The position numbers and the translations under genes are program-made. A model generated the notes under the pieces. The model worked only from the letters and a program-made list of their open reading frames with translations, was not told where the DNA came from and ran no database searches. Source: Parvivirga hydrogeniphila (GTDB lineage: Bacteria > Actinomycetota > Coriobacteriia > Anaerosomatales > Anaerosomataceae). From it: a stretch of 64,000 bases of DNA. Location of the stretch: the NCBI RefSeq assembly GCF_023371205.1, contig NZ_JAMCCO010000001.1, positions 182,662 to 246,661 of the forward strand, in the 5' to 3' direction. This document shows positions 35,001 through 42,264 of this stretch, one piece after another (the stretch's first letter is position 1; every line of letters begins with the position of its first letter).

Positions 35001-38000
35001 CGGGTCGGTGAGCAGCAGCCGCGACGCCAACCGCTGGTACACGACGGCCTCCTGCGGCGTGATGCCCAGGTCCCGAAGCTCGATCTGGCTCGTCGACCAC
35101 GCCAAGTCGAGCGCCCGCTGGGCGCTCCGGATGTCGCGGTACTTCTCCGCGTACGCGACGGCCCTCTCGCGGCTGTCCGCGACCCCGAGCGCGAGCGCAA
35201 GCCGGGCGGACTGCCCGGGCTCCAGCACCAGCGTCTGGCGGATGGCGCAGATCGGGTCGAGCACCGCGCCGGTGGCGCCCGTCAGGCGCCCATCGCCGAC
35301 GATGGCCTGCGCCGCGGCGGGCGTCCCGAGGCGCCCGAGGAACGCGGCCCGATCGGTCTCGTACGACCACGTGCAGCGCGACGTGAGGTCGCACGCGATC
35401 GTGTGGACCGCCCAGACGCGCGGCTCTTCAGAAGAGCGCGGGCGGCGGGAGAAGAGCAGCGCGCCCAGCTCGTCGAGCGCCTCCGTCTCCACGAACAGGT
35501 TGCTGAATGCGCGGTGCGCCCGGTCCGCCCCCCGCACCGCGAGCGTGATCTCAGCGTACGAGGTGATCTCGAGGTACGCGGGCTCTCGGCGGCGGTTCGT
35601 CACCGTCAGGCGGCGCACCTCCACGTCGTCTTCCGGCGAGACGACGATCTCGGTGTGCGTCTCGATACCGTCGTCGATGCGGCGGAACTCCGCCTTGTCC
35701 GGCGAGAACACGACGTGGTACTCGTCGGGCTCCGTGCAGGTCGGCTGGTATGCCGCCGACCACGCCCGCTTGCTCTCAACGTCCTTCAGGTACACGAAGA
35801 AGCCCCAGCAGTCGCGCGTGAGGTCCTCGCGGTAGCGCGTCACGGTGCGGTCGCGCCAGCGGGAGTATCCGCCGCCCGCGTTCGTGACCATCACCGAGTA
35901 CGAGCCGTTCGACAGGAAGTGCGTCGCGGGCACCGGCGTGTGCGGCGTCGGGTACGAGCGGGCGACGGGCGGCGGCACCTCGCGGACGGAGCGGACGAAC
36001 TCCACCTCCTCGACGTGCGGCTTGGCGGTCTGGACACGCCGAGGCACGCGCTCCTGCAGCAGGAGCTCGGCCGTCTGGACCACCGGGTCGCGGTGGAACC
36101 GCTCCTGCATCGCGCCGTTCGTGAGGGCGTTGCCGAGCGCCACAAGACCCATGCCCTGGTGGTGCGCCATGTACGCCCGCACGATCGCGCGCTCCTGTCC
36201 GGGCGGGACGCGCCCGGGGGTGTAGTCGATCGCCTCGTAGTACCCAAAGCGACCGCGTGCGCCCTGGTCCGCCAGCACAGCGAGGTTCTGCGCGGCCGCG
36301 AGCGGGTCGACGAGGAGCGCAAGCATCGAGGCGTACGGAGCGACGACGACGTCGTCGGAAAGCCCGCGCTTGAGGCCCAGGCCTGGAACGCCGAACGCCT
36401 GGTACTGGTAGGTCATGTTCGCGTCGCGCGCCGCGAAGGCGGACTCCGACACGCCCCACGGCACGCCGCGCTGCCGGCCGTACTGGACCTGCCGCCGCAC
36501 CACCGCACGGCAGGTGAGGTCGAGCAGCGTTCCGGGATAGGAGCGCATCACCAGAAGCGGCATCAGGTACTCGAACATGCTCGCGCTCCAGCTGACGAGC
36601 GCCTTGCCGCCGCCGGTCTCGGTGATCGCGCGGCTCAGGCGGAACCAGTGCTCCTGCGGCACGTCGCCTTTCGCGATGGCCACGAAGCTCGCCAGGCGGC
36701 ACTCGCTCGCGAGCATGTCGTAGAACGACGCGTCGAGGCGGCCTTCCGCGGTGTTGAATCCGATCGAGAAGACTTTGCGGTTCTCGTCGAAAAGCATGCG
36801 GAAGTCCATCTTCTGCCACATCTGCTGCGAGATGTCGACATCTAGCCTGAGCTCCGCCAAGACCCGGGAGCACTCAGGGCGCGCCGTTCGCAGGGCCGCG
36901 AGGACAGCGGATGCCCACGCGCCGGCCGTGCCGTCGGAGGCGAGCTCCTGAAGCCTGCGCTCGACGACGTCGAGCCCTTCGGCAAGGCCGACCAGGCTCG
37001 GGACGTGCTGCACGATGGGTGCGAGCGCTTCGTCCTCGCGCACCGACGCCGGGGCCGAGCCAAGCAGCGACGCCCACGGTGCGAAGGCGTCGATCTCCGC
37101 GAGCACTGCATCGATGTGCCGGACGACGGCGGAGACGGCGTCGCGGACCGCCTCGCACTCGCAGCGGGCGTCGTCCGCGGGAACGAGGCCGGAGGCGAGG
37201 TCGGACGCCTTCTTCGCGAGCGGGCGCCACGTTGCGAGCGTCGAGCGCCATTCGGCCAGGTCGCGCGGGTCCGTGTCGAGCTCGATGCGTCGCGCGAGCT
37301 CCTCCAGCGTCGTTCGTACCGCCGTCGCCGCGCGCGCATCGCCGTACGCGTGGCGCGCGTCGATCACGTCTTCGAGCGCGACGCGGACGGTATCGGCGAT
37401 CCCCGCGCGCGTTCGGGGCGAGACGATCGGGCCTTCTGAGATCTCGAGAAGCCCGACGCCGAGCGCGATGAGGTGTCCCGCCAGGTTGCCGCTGTCGACA
37501 GTGGACACGTAGGTGGGGCGAAGCGGCTGGAGCGTGAGCGTGTCGTACCAGTTGTAGAAGTGGCCCCGGAACCGCTCGAGGCCGACCATGGTGGCGAGCG
37601 TGCGCGAGGTGCGGTCGACGGCCTGCGAGGTGGTGACGTAGCCGAGGTCGTGGGCCGTGAGCGTCGCCAGGAGCTGGAGCCCCATGTTCGTCGGCGAGGT
37701 GCGGTGCGCGACCGTCGGTGCCGGGTCTTCCTGGAAGTTGTCCGGAGCGAGGTAGTGGTCCTCGGCCGTCACGAAGGTCTCGAAGAACCGCCACGTCCTG
37801 CGTGCGATGCTGCGAAGCGACGCCTTCGTCGGCTCGTCGAGCGGCAGCGCGGCCGTACGCGCGGGTAGACTGATCCGCCACGCGGCGTAGGGGCCGGCCA
37901 GCCACGCGAGCGCGAGCGGAACGAGCGAGCCGGTCGACGCCGGGTCCGCGACCGCTGCCGCGGCGAGGAGCGCGACGGCGCCGCCCTGCGCCGGGAGCAT

Positions 38001-40853
38001 CCGCTTCAGGTGGCCGGGAAGGTCGCGCGCTGCACGGCGCTCTGACTCCGCGGCGGTCTCCCACTCGAGAAGGCCGCGCTTCGAGACGAACAGTCGCCAC
38101 ACCGCACGGCCGATGGCGTCGAGCATCACCCACGCTTGGTGCGGCAGGACAGCGAGGCTGAACAGCGCGCGGGCGGAATCGCGCCAGAAGTCGCGGACGA
38201 TGGAGGGGACGTCGCCGCGGACGTCTGCGCCGCGAGGCCGGAACAAGAGCGAGTCCGCGACGCTGAAGTACACGGGGAAGAACACGACGCCGAGGACGAC
38301 CAAAAGAAGCGCCCAGTCCGGGCCCGGCAGCAGCGCCGCGCCGCCTGCCGCGAGCGCCACCATGACAGGCGGGAACAGGCTGCGCCGCAGGTTGTCGGCG
38401 ATCTTCCAGCGATGCAGGCCCTTAAGCGGCGTTCGCTCGTGACCGCCCTTGCACGGCACCCGTGGGAGCAGCCACAAGATGGTCTGCCAGTCGCCGCGCA
38501 CCCATCGATGCAGGCGCGCCGTGTGCGAGATGTACGTCGAGGGCTGGTCGTCCAGCACCTCGATGTCGCTCGCCAGCGCGGTCTTGAGGTAGCTTCCCTC
38601 GAGCAGGTCGTGCGAGAGCAGGAGGTTCTCGGGCAGTCTGTCGGCGAGCACCGCGTGGTAGACGTCCACCTCGAAGACGCCTTTGCCCGTGAACGAGCCC
38701 TCGCCGAAGACGTCTTGGTACGTGTCAGACACCGCGCCCGCGTACGGGTCGATGCCGGTGGCTCCGGAGTACAGCCACGCGAACGGCGAGCGTAGCGACC
38801 CCTCGAGCGACATGCCGACGCGCGGCTGCACGAGCCCGTACCCGCGCACCACCGCTCGCCGCGAGACGTCCACCTCGGCCCGGTTGAGCGGGTGGGCGAT
38901 GGTGCACACGAGCTTGCGGGCAGCGTCTCGCGGCAGGACGGTGTCGGCGTCGAGCGTGATGACGAAGGCCACGTCAGCGAGCTCGTGGAGGGGCCCTTCC
39001 TTCACGATGAAGCCGCTTCCGTTCCCGCCCCGCACGAACCTGACGAGGTCCTCGATCGCTCCTCGCTTGCGCTCGCGGCCCATCCACACGCCGTCGCGCT
39101 CGTTGAAGCCCCGCTGGCGGATCAGGAGCGCGAACGGCGCGCGCCCGGAAGCCCCGTGCCGTGCGTTCAGGACCGCGATGCCGTTGCGCGCAGCGTCGAT
39201 GATGGCAGCGTCGCGCGGCATCGTTTGCTCGGGCGCGACCGGCAGGTCGCCGAGGACGGCGAAGGTGAGGTTCTCGTCCGTGTTGGCGAGGTATGCGACC
39301 TCGAGGTTGTCGATGACTCGCTGCGTCGATTCCGGTGACGAGAGCAGAGCGGGGATGACGACGAGCGTCTTGTGCGAAGGGAGGAGCGGCCTGAGGAAGT
39401 CGAGCTTCGGCAGCACGCGTGGCGGCCAGATCCACGCTGCGATGCGATTCGTGAGGTTGAGCGCGAGGTCGGATGCAGGAATGAGAGCGAGCACGGTGGC
39501 CGCGACGACGCGCCACCCCGTCGCTCCGAGGCCGGTCGCAACAAGCGCGAATCCGCACGAAAGGAGCACCGTGAACAGGGCGATGAGCCCCCAGTAGATG
39601 ACGCCTTTGCTCGCGAGCGGCCCGCGATACATGAGCTCGCGCACAAGGGGCCGGTACTGCACGCTCTGCTCGAAACGGTACCGGCCGCGACTGATGAGGT
39701 AGTAGCCGACGTGCGCTCCCCGAGCGTCGGTCGGGTCGTCGTCGAGGGCCGTGAGCGCGTGGCTCACGGCCGCCTCCGCCACCTCGATCTCGGTAAGCGG
39801 GCTTCGTTTGGCGATCTGCTCCACGGCCTTGCGGTAGCGGTCGCGCGACGCGAAGTCCATGCGGTCGTACACGCCTGCCGGGTCCTGCCGCAAGACGTGG
39901 TCGACGACCGAGCAGTCCTCGAAGAAGTCGCGCCATTCGAGGGCCGACAAGAAGCGCATCGCCGTGATGGTGTTGGCGACCGAGACCTGGTCGACCGCCT
40001 GGCGGTGCTGCTCTTCGTGCGCGAGCTCCTCGAACGAGACCCCGAGCTCCGCTAGCCGCTCGTCTCCCCACGCAACGGCCGGATCCACCGATGGGTCCTG
40101 GTCGCGCAGGCGCTGCAAGAATCGCAGCAGGAACGACGCCGAAGGCCTGCGGACAGAGGAGGCGAGCTCCTCGACGACGGACCCGACTCCTTCGCCGGAC
40201 CGGATCGCGGCCTCGATCACGCGGTTGGCCCACTCGTCGGCTTCGACGCTCGCGACGTGGGCGGCGAGCACCCGGCGGCCGAGCCGTGCGAGGTTCTCCA
40301 CGAGGGTGATCCGCAAGGCGATGGGGACGGCCCACAGCTCGCCGATCGTGAGCGGCGAGACGTCTTGGTACGCCATGACGAACTGCTCGAGCAGCCCCTT
40401 GTCCAGCCGCGCGTCGGTGCCAGCCACGAGGAGCGCCACGGCCTCGAAGATGCGCGGGAGACCGGCAAGCGGCCCTTCTGTCAGCCGCGGCAGCTCTGCG
40501 CCGAACGCCGCCGGAAGGTCTTGGCGGGCGACGCGGATCTGCTCCTCGACGAGGTAGTGGTTGTCCAGCAGCCACTCCGCTGCGACGGAGACCGAGACCT
40601 GCGCGTGGGCGTCTTCAGCGAGCCGGCGATGCGTCGCGGCCACCGAGCGCTCCGCTTCGTCCAGGAGGCCCAGCAGCGGGGTGCGCACGGCCAGCCGCTT
40701 GGACTCCCATGACTGCGCAGCAGCGAGCGCCCGCCCCTCGTCGGCAAGGCGTTGCGCGCTCATGAGCTCGATGCGGAGCGGCGCCCCCTTCTCGACCGCT
40801 TCCCACAGGGCCGACCGCGCGTCGCGCATATCGTCTCCACCGCTCATCGACAT
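32085..40853 (-). CDS. Giant cyclic beta-1,2-glucan synthase-like protein (GT84 + glycoamylase-like + GH94)
   Basis: A 2922-aa multidomain membrane enzyme of the NdvB/ChvB/Cgs layout. The N-terminal third has membrane segments near residues 420-470, 825-865 and 955-990 around a processive glycosyltransferase, with LDADT at about 634 and LHRWVRGDWQ at about 784. A glycoamylase-like domain follows (about 1330-1560, FSIGFNTAEGRLDASFYDML). Two carbohydrate-binding/GH94-type beta domains and a C-terminal GH94 phosphorylase domain complete it (GGDWNDGMNRVG at about 2594). Known members make periplasmic cyclic glucans in proteobacteria. The ATG at 40853 follows AAGGGA; two later ATGs are possible. 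Confidence 0.93.
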   Translation of the reverse strand: MSMSGGDDMRDARSALWEAVEKGAPLRIELMSAQRLADEGRALAAAQSWESKRLAVRTPLLGLLDEAERSVAATHRRLAEDAHAQVSVSVAAEWLLDNHYLVEEQIRVARQDLPAAFGAELPRLTEGPLAGLPRIFEAVALLVAGTDARLDKGLLEQFVMAYQDVSPLTIGELWAVPIALRITLVENLARLGRRVLAAHVASVEADEWANRVIEAAIRSGEGVGSVVEELASSVRRPSASFLLRFLQRLRDQDPSVDPAVAWGDERLAELGVSFEELAHEEQHRQAVDQVSVANTITAMRFLSALEWRDFFEDCSVVDHVLRQDPAGVYDRMDFASRDRYRKAVEQIAKRSPLTEIEVAEAAVSHALTALDDDPTDARGAHVGYYLISRGRYRFEQSVQYRPLVRELMYRGPLASKGVIYWGLIALFTVLLSCGFALVATGLGATGWRVVAATVLALIPASDLALNLTNRIAAWIWPPRVLPKLDFLRPLLPSHKTLVVIPALLSSPESTQRVIDNLEVAYLANTDENLTFAVLGDLPVAPEQTMPRDAAIIDAARNGIAVLNARHGASGRAPFALLIRQRGFNERDGVWMGRERKRGAIEDLVRFVRGGNGSGFIVKEGPLHELADVAFVITLDADTVLPRDAARKLVCTIAHPLNRAEVDVSRRAVVRGYGLVQPRVGMSLEGSLRSPFAWLYSGATGIDPYAGAVSDTYQDVFGEGSFTGKGVFEVDVYHAVLADRLPENLLLSHDLLEGSYLKTALASDIEVLDDQPSTYISHTARLHRWVRGDWQTILWLLPRVPCKGGHERTPLKGLHRWKIADNLRRSLFPPVMVALAAGGAALLPGPDWALLLVVLGVVFFPVYFSVADSLLFRPRGADVRGDVPSIVRDFWRDSARALFSLAVLPHQAWVMLDAIGRAVWRLFVSKRGLLEWETAAESERRAARDLPGHLKRMLPAQGGAVALLAAAAVADPASTGSLVPLALAWLAGPYAAWRISLPARTAALPLDEPTKASLRSIARRTWRFFETFVTAEDHYLAPDNFQEDPAPTVAHRTSPTNMGLQLLATLTAHDLGYVTTSQAVDRTSRTLATMVGLERFRGHFYNWYDTLTLQPLRPTYVSTVDSGNLAGHLIALGVGLLEISEGPIVSPRTRAGIADTVRVALEDVIDARHAYGDARAATAVRTTLEELARRIELDTDPRDLAEWRSTLATWRPLAKKASDLASGLVPADDARCECEAVRDAVSAVVRHIDAVLAEIDAFAPWASLLGSAPASVREDEALAPIVQHVPSLVGLAEGLDVVERRLQELASDGTAGAWASAVLAALRTARPECSRVLAELRLDVDISQQMWQKMDFRMLFDENRKVFSIGFNTAEGRLDASFYDMLASECRLASFVAIAKGDVPQEHWFRLSRAITETGGGKALVSWSASMFEYLMPLLVMRSYPGTLLDLTCRAVVRRQVQYGRQRGVPWGVSESAFAARDANMTYQYQAFGVPGLGLKRGLSDDVVVAPYASMLALLVDPLAAAQNLAVLADQGARGRFGYYEAIDYTPGRVPPGQERAIVRAYMAHHQGMGLVALGNALTNGAMQERFHRDPVVQTAELLLQERVPRRVQTAKPHVEEVEFVRSVREVPPPVARSYPTPHTPVPATHFLSNGSYSVMVTNAGGGYSRWRDRTVTRYREDLTRDCWGFFVYLKDVESKRAWSAAYQPTCTEPDEYHVVFSPDKAEFRRIDDGIETHTEIVVSPEDDVEVRRLTVTNRRREPAYLEITSYAEITLAVRGADRAHRAFSNLFVETEALDELGALLFSRRPRSSEEPRVWAVHTIACDLTSRCTWSYETDRAAFLGRLGTPAAAQAIVGDGRLTGATGAVLDPICAIRQTLVLEPGQSARLALALGVADSRERAVAYAEKYRDIRSAQRALDLAWSTSQIELRDLGITPQEAVVYQRLASRLLLTDPYSRLKVYTETENRLPISALWSIGISGDYPILLVEIERLEDTPLVRQALLAHQYWRSRGFECDLVVLNTKPSAYSSALDGRLRALVRTGHALQMLDRPAGVHLRAADQIAPEIVDALRSVARAVLKADAGPIALQLEQRALRPLPPNPLVPTDPPANDPLPPFERPRLVLDNGIGGFDPATGEYVIVLEPGRTTPAPWINVFANPAFGAYVSEAGVGCTWALNSHENRISTWNNDPVSDGTGELLYLRDDATGEYWSPTPAPARADAPYVVRHAPGCTSFEHESHGLAQRVAYFVSADRPVRIVRVSVENRSGRPRRISLFHVVEWSLGDSRSKAQQRVVTWWDDQAQALMAHNWFNLDFPGRPAFLAADRKVASFTADRTEFLGRNGHPAWPAAMRNERLAGTTGRFLDNCGALQVSFDLAPGERAETAFFLGQTETVEDAHALLHALREPGSVEREAERARSFWRDLLGRLEVRTPDETLDRLINGPVLYQALACRFWGRTALYQSSGAFGFRDQLQDCLALLYVRPDLVREHIIEASRRQFREGDVLHWWQPVSGRGVRTRFVDDRLWLPFVVAEYVNATGDESVLDVETPFVEGPPVPPEREDLYFEPKPSVEVATVYEHCVRAIEASAGTGPHGLPLMGGGDWNDGMNRVGIGGSGESVWMAWFLDVVLRSFANVADGRGDVEAAERWRQRARDLIAAVEREAWDGAWYRRAYFDDGTPLGSRSSEECKIDAIAQAWAAISGAGDPARMQRALESVEEKLIRWDDGLVALLAPPFDRMPHDPGYIKGYVPGVRENGGQYTHAAVWVALAYAALGDGDEAVAILDLINPLSHAVDAEAVARYKVEPYALAADVYSVEPHVGRGGWTWYTGSAAWYYRVAVRDVCGLHLLARDGTRFLAFEPCVPKSWSAWTVTYRFGSSSYEISFENPRGVNRGVERVECDGVVTADGLVPLLDDGKAHLVRVVMLGG

Positions 40854-40882
40854 GGCCGATCCCTTGTATTCTGCCACGAAAC

Positions 40883-40936
40883 GGGCACGCAGACGGCATG
40901 GCGTTTGCATACGACAGGGGCACGACGACGGCATGG
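40883..40936. repeat. Imperfect 19-bp direct repeat in the divergent promoter region
   Basis: The 19-mer at 40883-40901 (GGGCACGCAGACGGCATGG) recurs at 40918-40936 with only CA changed to AC, offset 35 bp. Both copies are followed by TTGC-containing sequence. They lie between the glucan synthase start and the selenoprotein promoter. They could be paired regulator sites or a small promoter duplication. Confidence 0.65.
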
Positions 40937-40939
40937 AGA

Positions 40940-40968
40940 TTGCTATAGCATACCCAACGGGGTATACT
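40940..40968 (+). promoter_or_regulatory. Promoter of the rhodanese-thioredoxin selenoprotein gene
   Basis: TTGCTA (40940-40945), 17-bp spacer, TATACT (40963-40968). The predicted start near 40975 gives a short leader with GGACGGAG six bases before the ATG. The spacer and -10 overlap an inverted repeat, consistent with repression by a DNA-binding protein. Confidence 0.72.
40950..40965. promoter_or_regulatory. CsoR/CstR-like operator (inverted repeat)
   Basis: ATACCC-AACG-GGGTAT is a perfect 6-bp inverted repeat with a 4-bp spacer. Such AT-flanked C-tract/G-tract dyads are the binding sites of CsoR-family repressors (copper-sensing CsoR, persulfide-sensing CstR). It overlaps the -10 hexamer of the selenoprotein promoter. 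The regulated gene encodes a rhodanese, so sulfane-sulfur control is plausible. No CsoR-family gene is in the window. Confidence 0.62.
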
Positions 40969-40998
40969 TAGCACGATAGCGAGAGGACGGAGCCATCC

Positions 40999-41760
40999 AT
41001 GGCGAACGGCAAGAAGGCGGTGGGAAGCACGCAGACGCAGCGGAGCCCGAAGGCCCGGTGGATCGTCGCGGGCGTCGTGCTGCTCGCGCTGGCGGCGATC
41101 GTGGCGATCGGAGCGCTCGGGCGCTCGGGGCCGCTGCCTGCCTCGGGAGACGTCTCGAATGTCGAGGCGAAGTCCCTGATCAAGCGCGGGGCAAGAATCG
41201 TCGATGTGCGCACCCCCGAGGAGTTCGCGGCGGCGCACATCCCCGGCGCCGAGAACGTCCCGATGGATCGGGTCGTGGCGCAGGCCCAGTCGTGGGACAA
41301 GACCGAGCCGGTGCTCCTGTACTGCGCCACGGGCGAGCGCTCTGCATACGTGTTCCAGCAACTTTCGCAGGCGGGGTTCCAGCACCTGTACAACCTGAAG
41401 GCGGGGATCGTCGCGTGGGACGGCGACGTGGACTCCGGTTCGTCGACGAAGACGGCCGATGGGCTCCAGCCGCTTGCGAGCGGCCTGCCGGCGATGTACG
41501 AGTTCTTCACCGACTGGTGACCCACCTGCCGGAAGATGGCGCCCGTGGTCGACGGGCTGAAGGGCCAGTACGAAGGCAAGGTCGAGTTCAAGCTCTACGA
41601 CGTGGAGAAGGATCAGGAGGGCTCGCGCCTCGCTGACTCCTTGGGTCTGCAGTACGTGCCGACGTTCGTGTTCGTGTCCTCGGACGGCTCGATCGTCCAG
41701 AAGGTCGTCGGCGAGATGACAGAAGCGAAGATGCGGGAGATCCTCGACTCCTTGAAGTGA
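40999..41760 (+). CDS. Membrane-anchored rhodanese-thioredoxin selenoprotein (TGA read as Sec at residue 174)
   Basis: I annotate one 253-aa gene through an in-frame TGA at 41518-41520. Residues 1-20 are basic and cytoplasmic; about 21-40 form a membrane anchor. A rhodanese domain follows (DVRTPEEFAAAHIPGA at 69-84; catalytic Cys109 in CATGERS). Next is a thioredoxin-like domain: YEFFTDW-U-PTCRKMAP, then YDVEKD, YVPTFVF with the cis-Pro, and VGEMTE. The TGA replaces exactly the first Cys of CxxC, giving UPTC. The downstream ATG at 41536 has no spaced ribosome site and would lack the redox motif. A SECIS-like hairpin follows at 41541-41557. Likely a thiol or sulfane-sulfur reductase facing outside. 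An alternative is a nonsense mutation or base error. Confidence 0.85.
41541..41557 (+). other. Bacterial SECIS-like hairpin
   Basis: Stem GCCCGT (41541-41546) pairs perfectly with ACGGGC (41552-41557), closing a 5-nt loop GGTCG. The loop begins 27 nt after the TGA and carries GGUC, the SelB-contacting element of the Escherichia coli fdhF SECIS. A lower GGC/GCC helix (41538-41540 with 41564-41566) can extend it across an asymmetric bulge. It lies within the coding sequence, as bacterial SECIS elements do. Confidence 0.8.
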
Positions 41761-41780
41761 CGCGGTCCCGAGGGTATAAG
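41752..41780 (+). promoter_or_regulatory. Strong sigma70-type promoter of a candidate RNA gene
   Basis: TTGAAG (41752-41757), 17-bp spacer, TATAAG (41775-41780). It overlaps the last codons of the selenoprotein. The predicted start is near 41787, at the first base of a stable hairpin. No long coding frame follows, which points to a non-coding transcript. Confidence 0.7.
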
Positions 41781-41785
41781 AAGTC

Positions 41786-42083
41786 GAGAGGAGCGTTCTC
41801 CTCTCAGCCTGACCGACGGAGGTGAGGGTATACCGGTGGCAGAGATGGAATCCCAGGCTTCGGTCGGGGCGGCAGATGAAGGCGCCGGTGCCTTCGCCGA
41901 TCGCGACGGTGCGGGCACAGGCGGCCGGGCATAAGCCCCTGGCGATCCGGGAGGTGCGGCCGACAGGGAACGCTCAGTCGGCCAAGAGCTTCCGAGGATA
42001 GCCCTATGGAGGGGCGGCTCGGGCGGTGCGAAGGTCGTCCCGGCCACGGCTTCGAGAGGTCCGCGCATGCGGGCCTCTCGTTT
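41786..42083 (+). ncRNA. Candidate structured non-coding RNA, about 300 nt, unidentified
   Basis: The 345-bp gap between the selenoprotein and tRNA-Ala has its own promoter and intrinsic terminator but no convincing gene. The transcript would open with a perfect 8-bp hairpin, GAGAGGAG-CGTT-CTCCTCTC (41786-41805). Further perfect stems are GAAGGC/GCCTTC (41878-41895) and GGCCGAC/GTCGGCC (41958-41983, 12-nt loop). AGCCTG (41806-41811) can pair with CAGGCT (41854-41859), or GACCGA (41811-41816) with TCGGTC (41860-41865), but not both. I see no RNase P, tmRNA, SRP, 6S or common riboswitch signature. The raiA motif is a class worth testing. A 32-codon frame from GTG 41836 exists but looks incidental. 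Confidence 0.6.
42053..42083 (+). terminator. Intrinsic terminator of the candidate RNA
   Basis: A 12-bp stem (CGAGAGGTCCGC with GCGGGCCTCTCG, one T-G pair) closes the tetraloop GCAT and is followed by TTT. It ends just before the -10 of tRNA-Ala. Confidence 0.78.
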
Positions 42084-42089
42084 CGATGC

Positions 42090-42095
42090 TATACT
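42090..42095 (+). promoter_or_regulatory. -10 element of tRNA-Ala
   Basis: TATACT lies 10 bp before the mature tRNA. No clear -35 is present, because its position falls in the upstream terminator stem. Confidence 0.45.
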
Positions 42096-42105
42096 GCGCG
42101 GTTGC

Positions 42106-42181
42106 GGGGACGTAGCTCAGTTGGGAGAGCGCGGGCTTTGCAAGCCTGAGGTCGAGGGTTCGAGCCCCTTCGTCTCCACCA
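42106..42181 (+). tRNA. tRNA-Ala (TGC)
   Basis: Acceptor GGGGACG/CGTCTCC (one G-T pair), D-arm GCTCAGTTGGGAGAGC, anticodon loop TTTGCAA with anticodon TGC (42139-42141). The T-arm is GAGGGTTCGAGCCCCTT, and CCA is encoded. No rRNA is nearby. Confidence 0.97.
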
Positions 42182-42264
42182 AAGCGCAAGCGGGAGCGGG
42201 CCGGAAGGCCCGCTCCGTCGTGGTTACGGGCGGTTGCGGCCGCAGTCCATGAGGGAGATGGCCG

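Noticed and set aside
32415-36845. Plus-strand open frame of 1476 codons
   Set aside because: Antisense to the glucan synthase. Composition (Arg/His/Leu/Val-rich) is that of a shadow frame.
41536-41760. Separate thioredoxin gene starting at ATG 41536
   Set aside because: It has no spaced ribosome site and would begin after the redox motif, losing its active site. Readthrough of the TGA explains both halves.
41836-41934. GTG-started 32-codon frame in the RNA region
   Set aside because: GGAGG is 13 bases upstream, too far for a good site, and the peptide has no recognisable motif. The stem-loops explain the region better.
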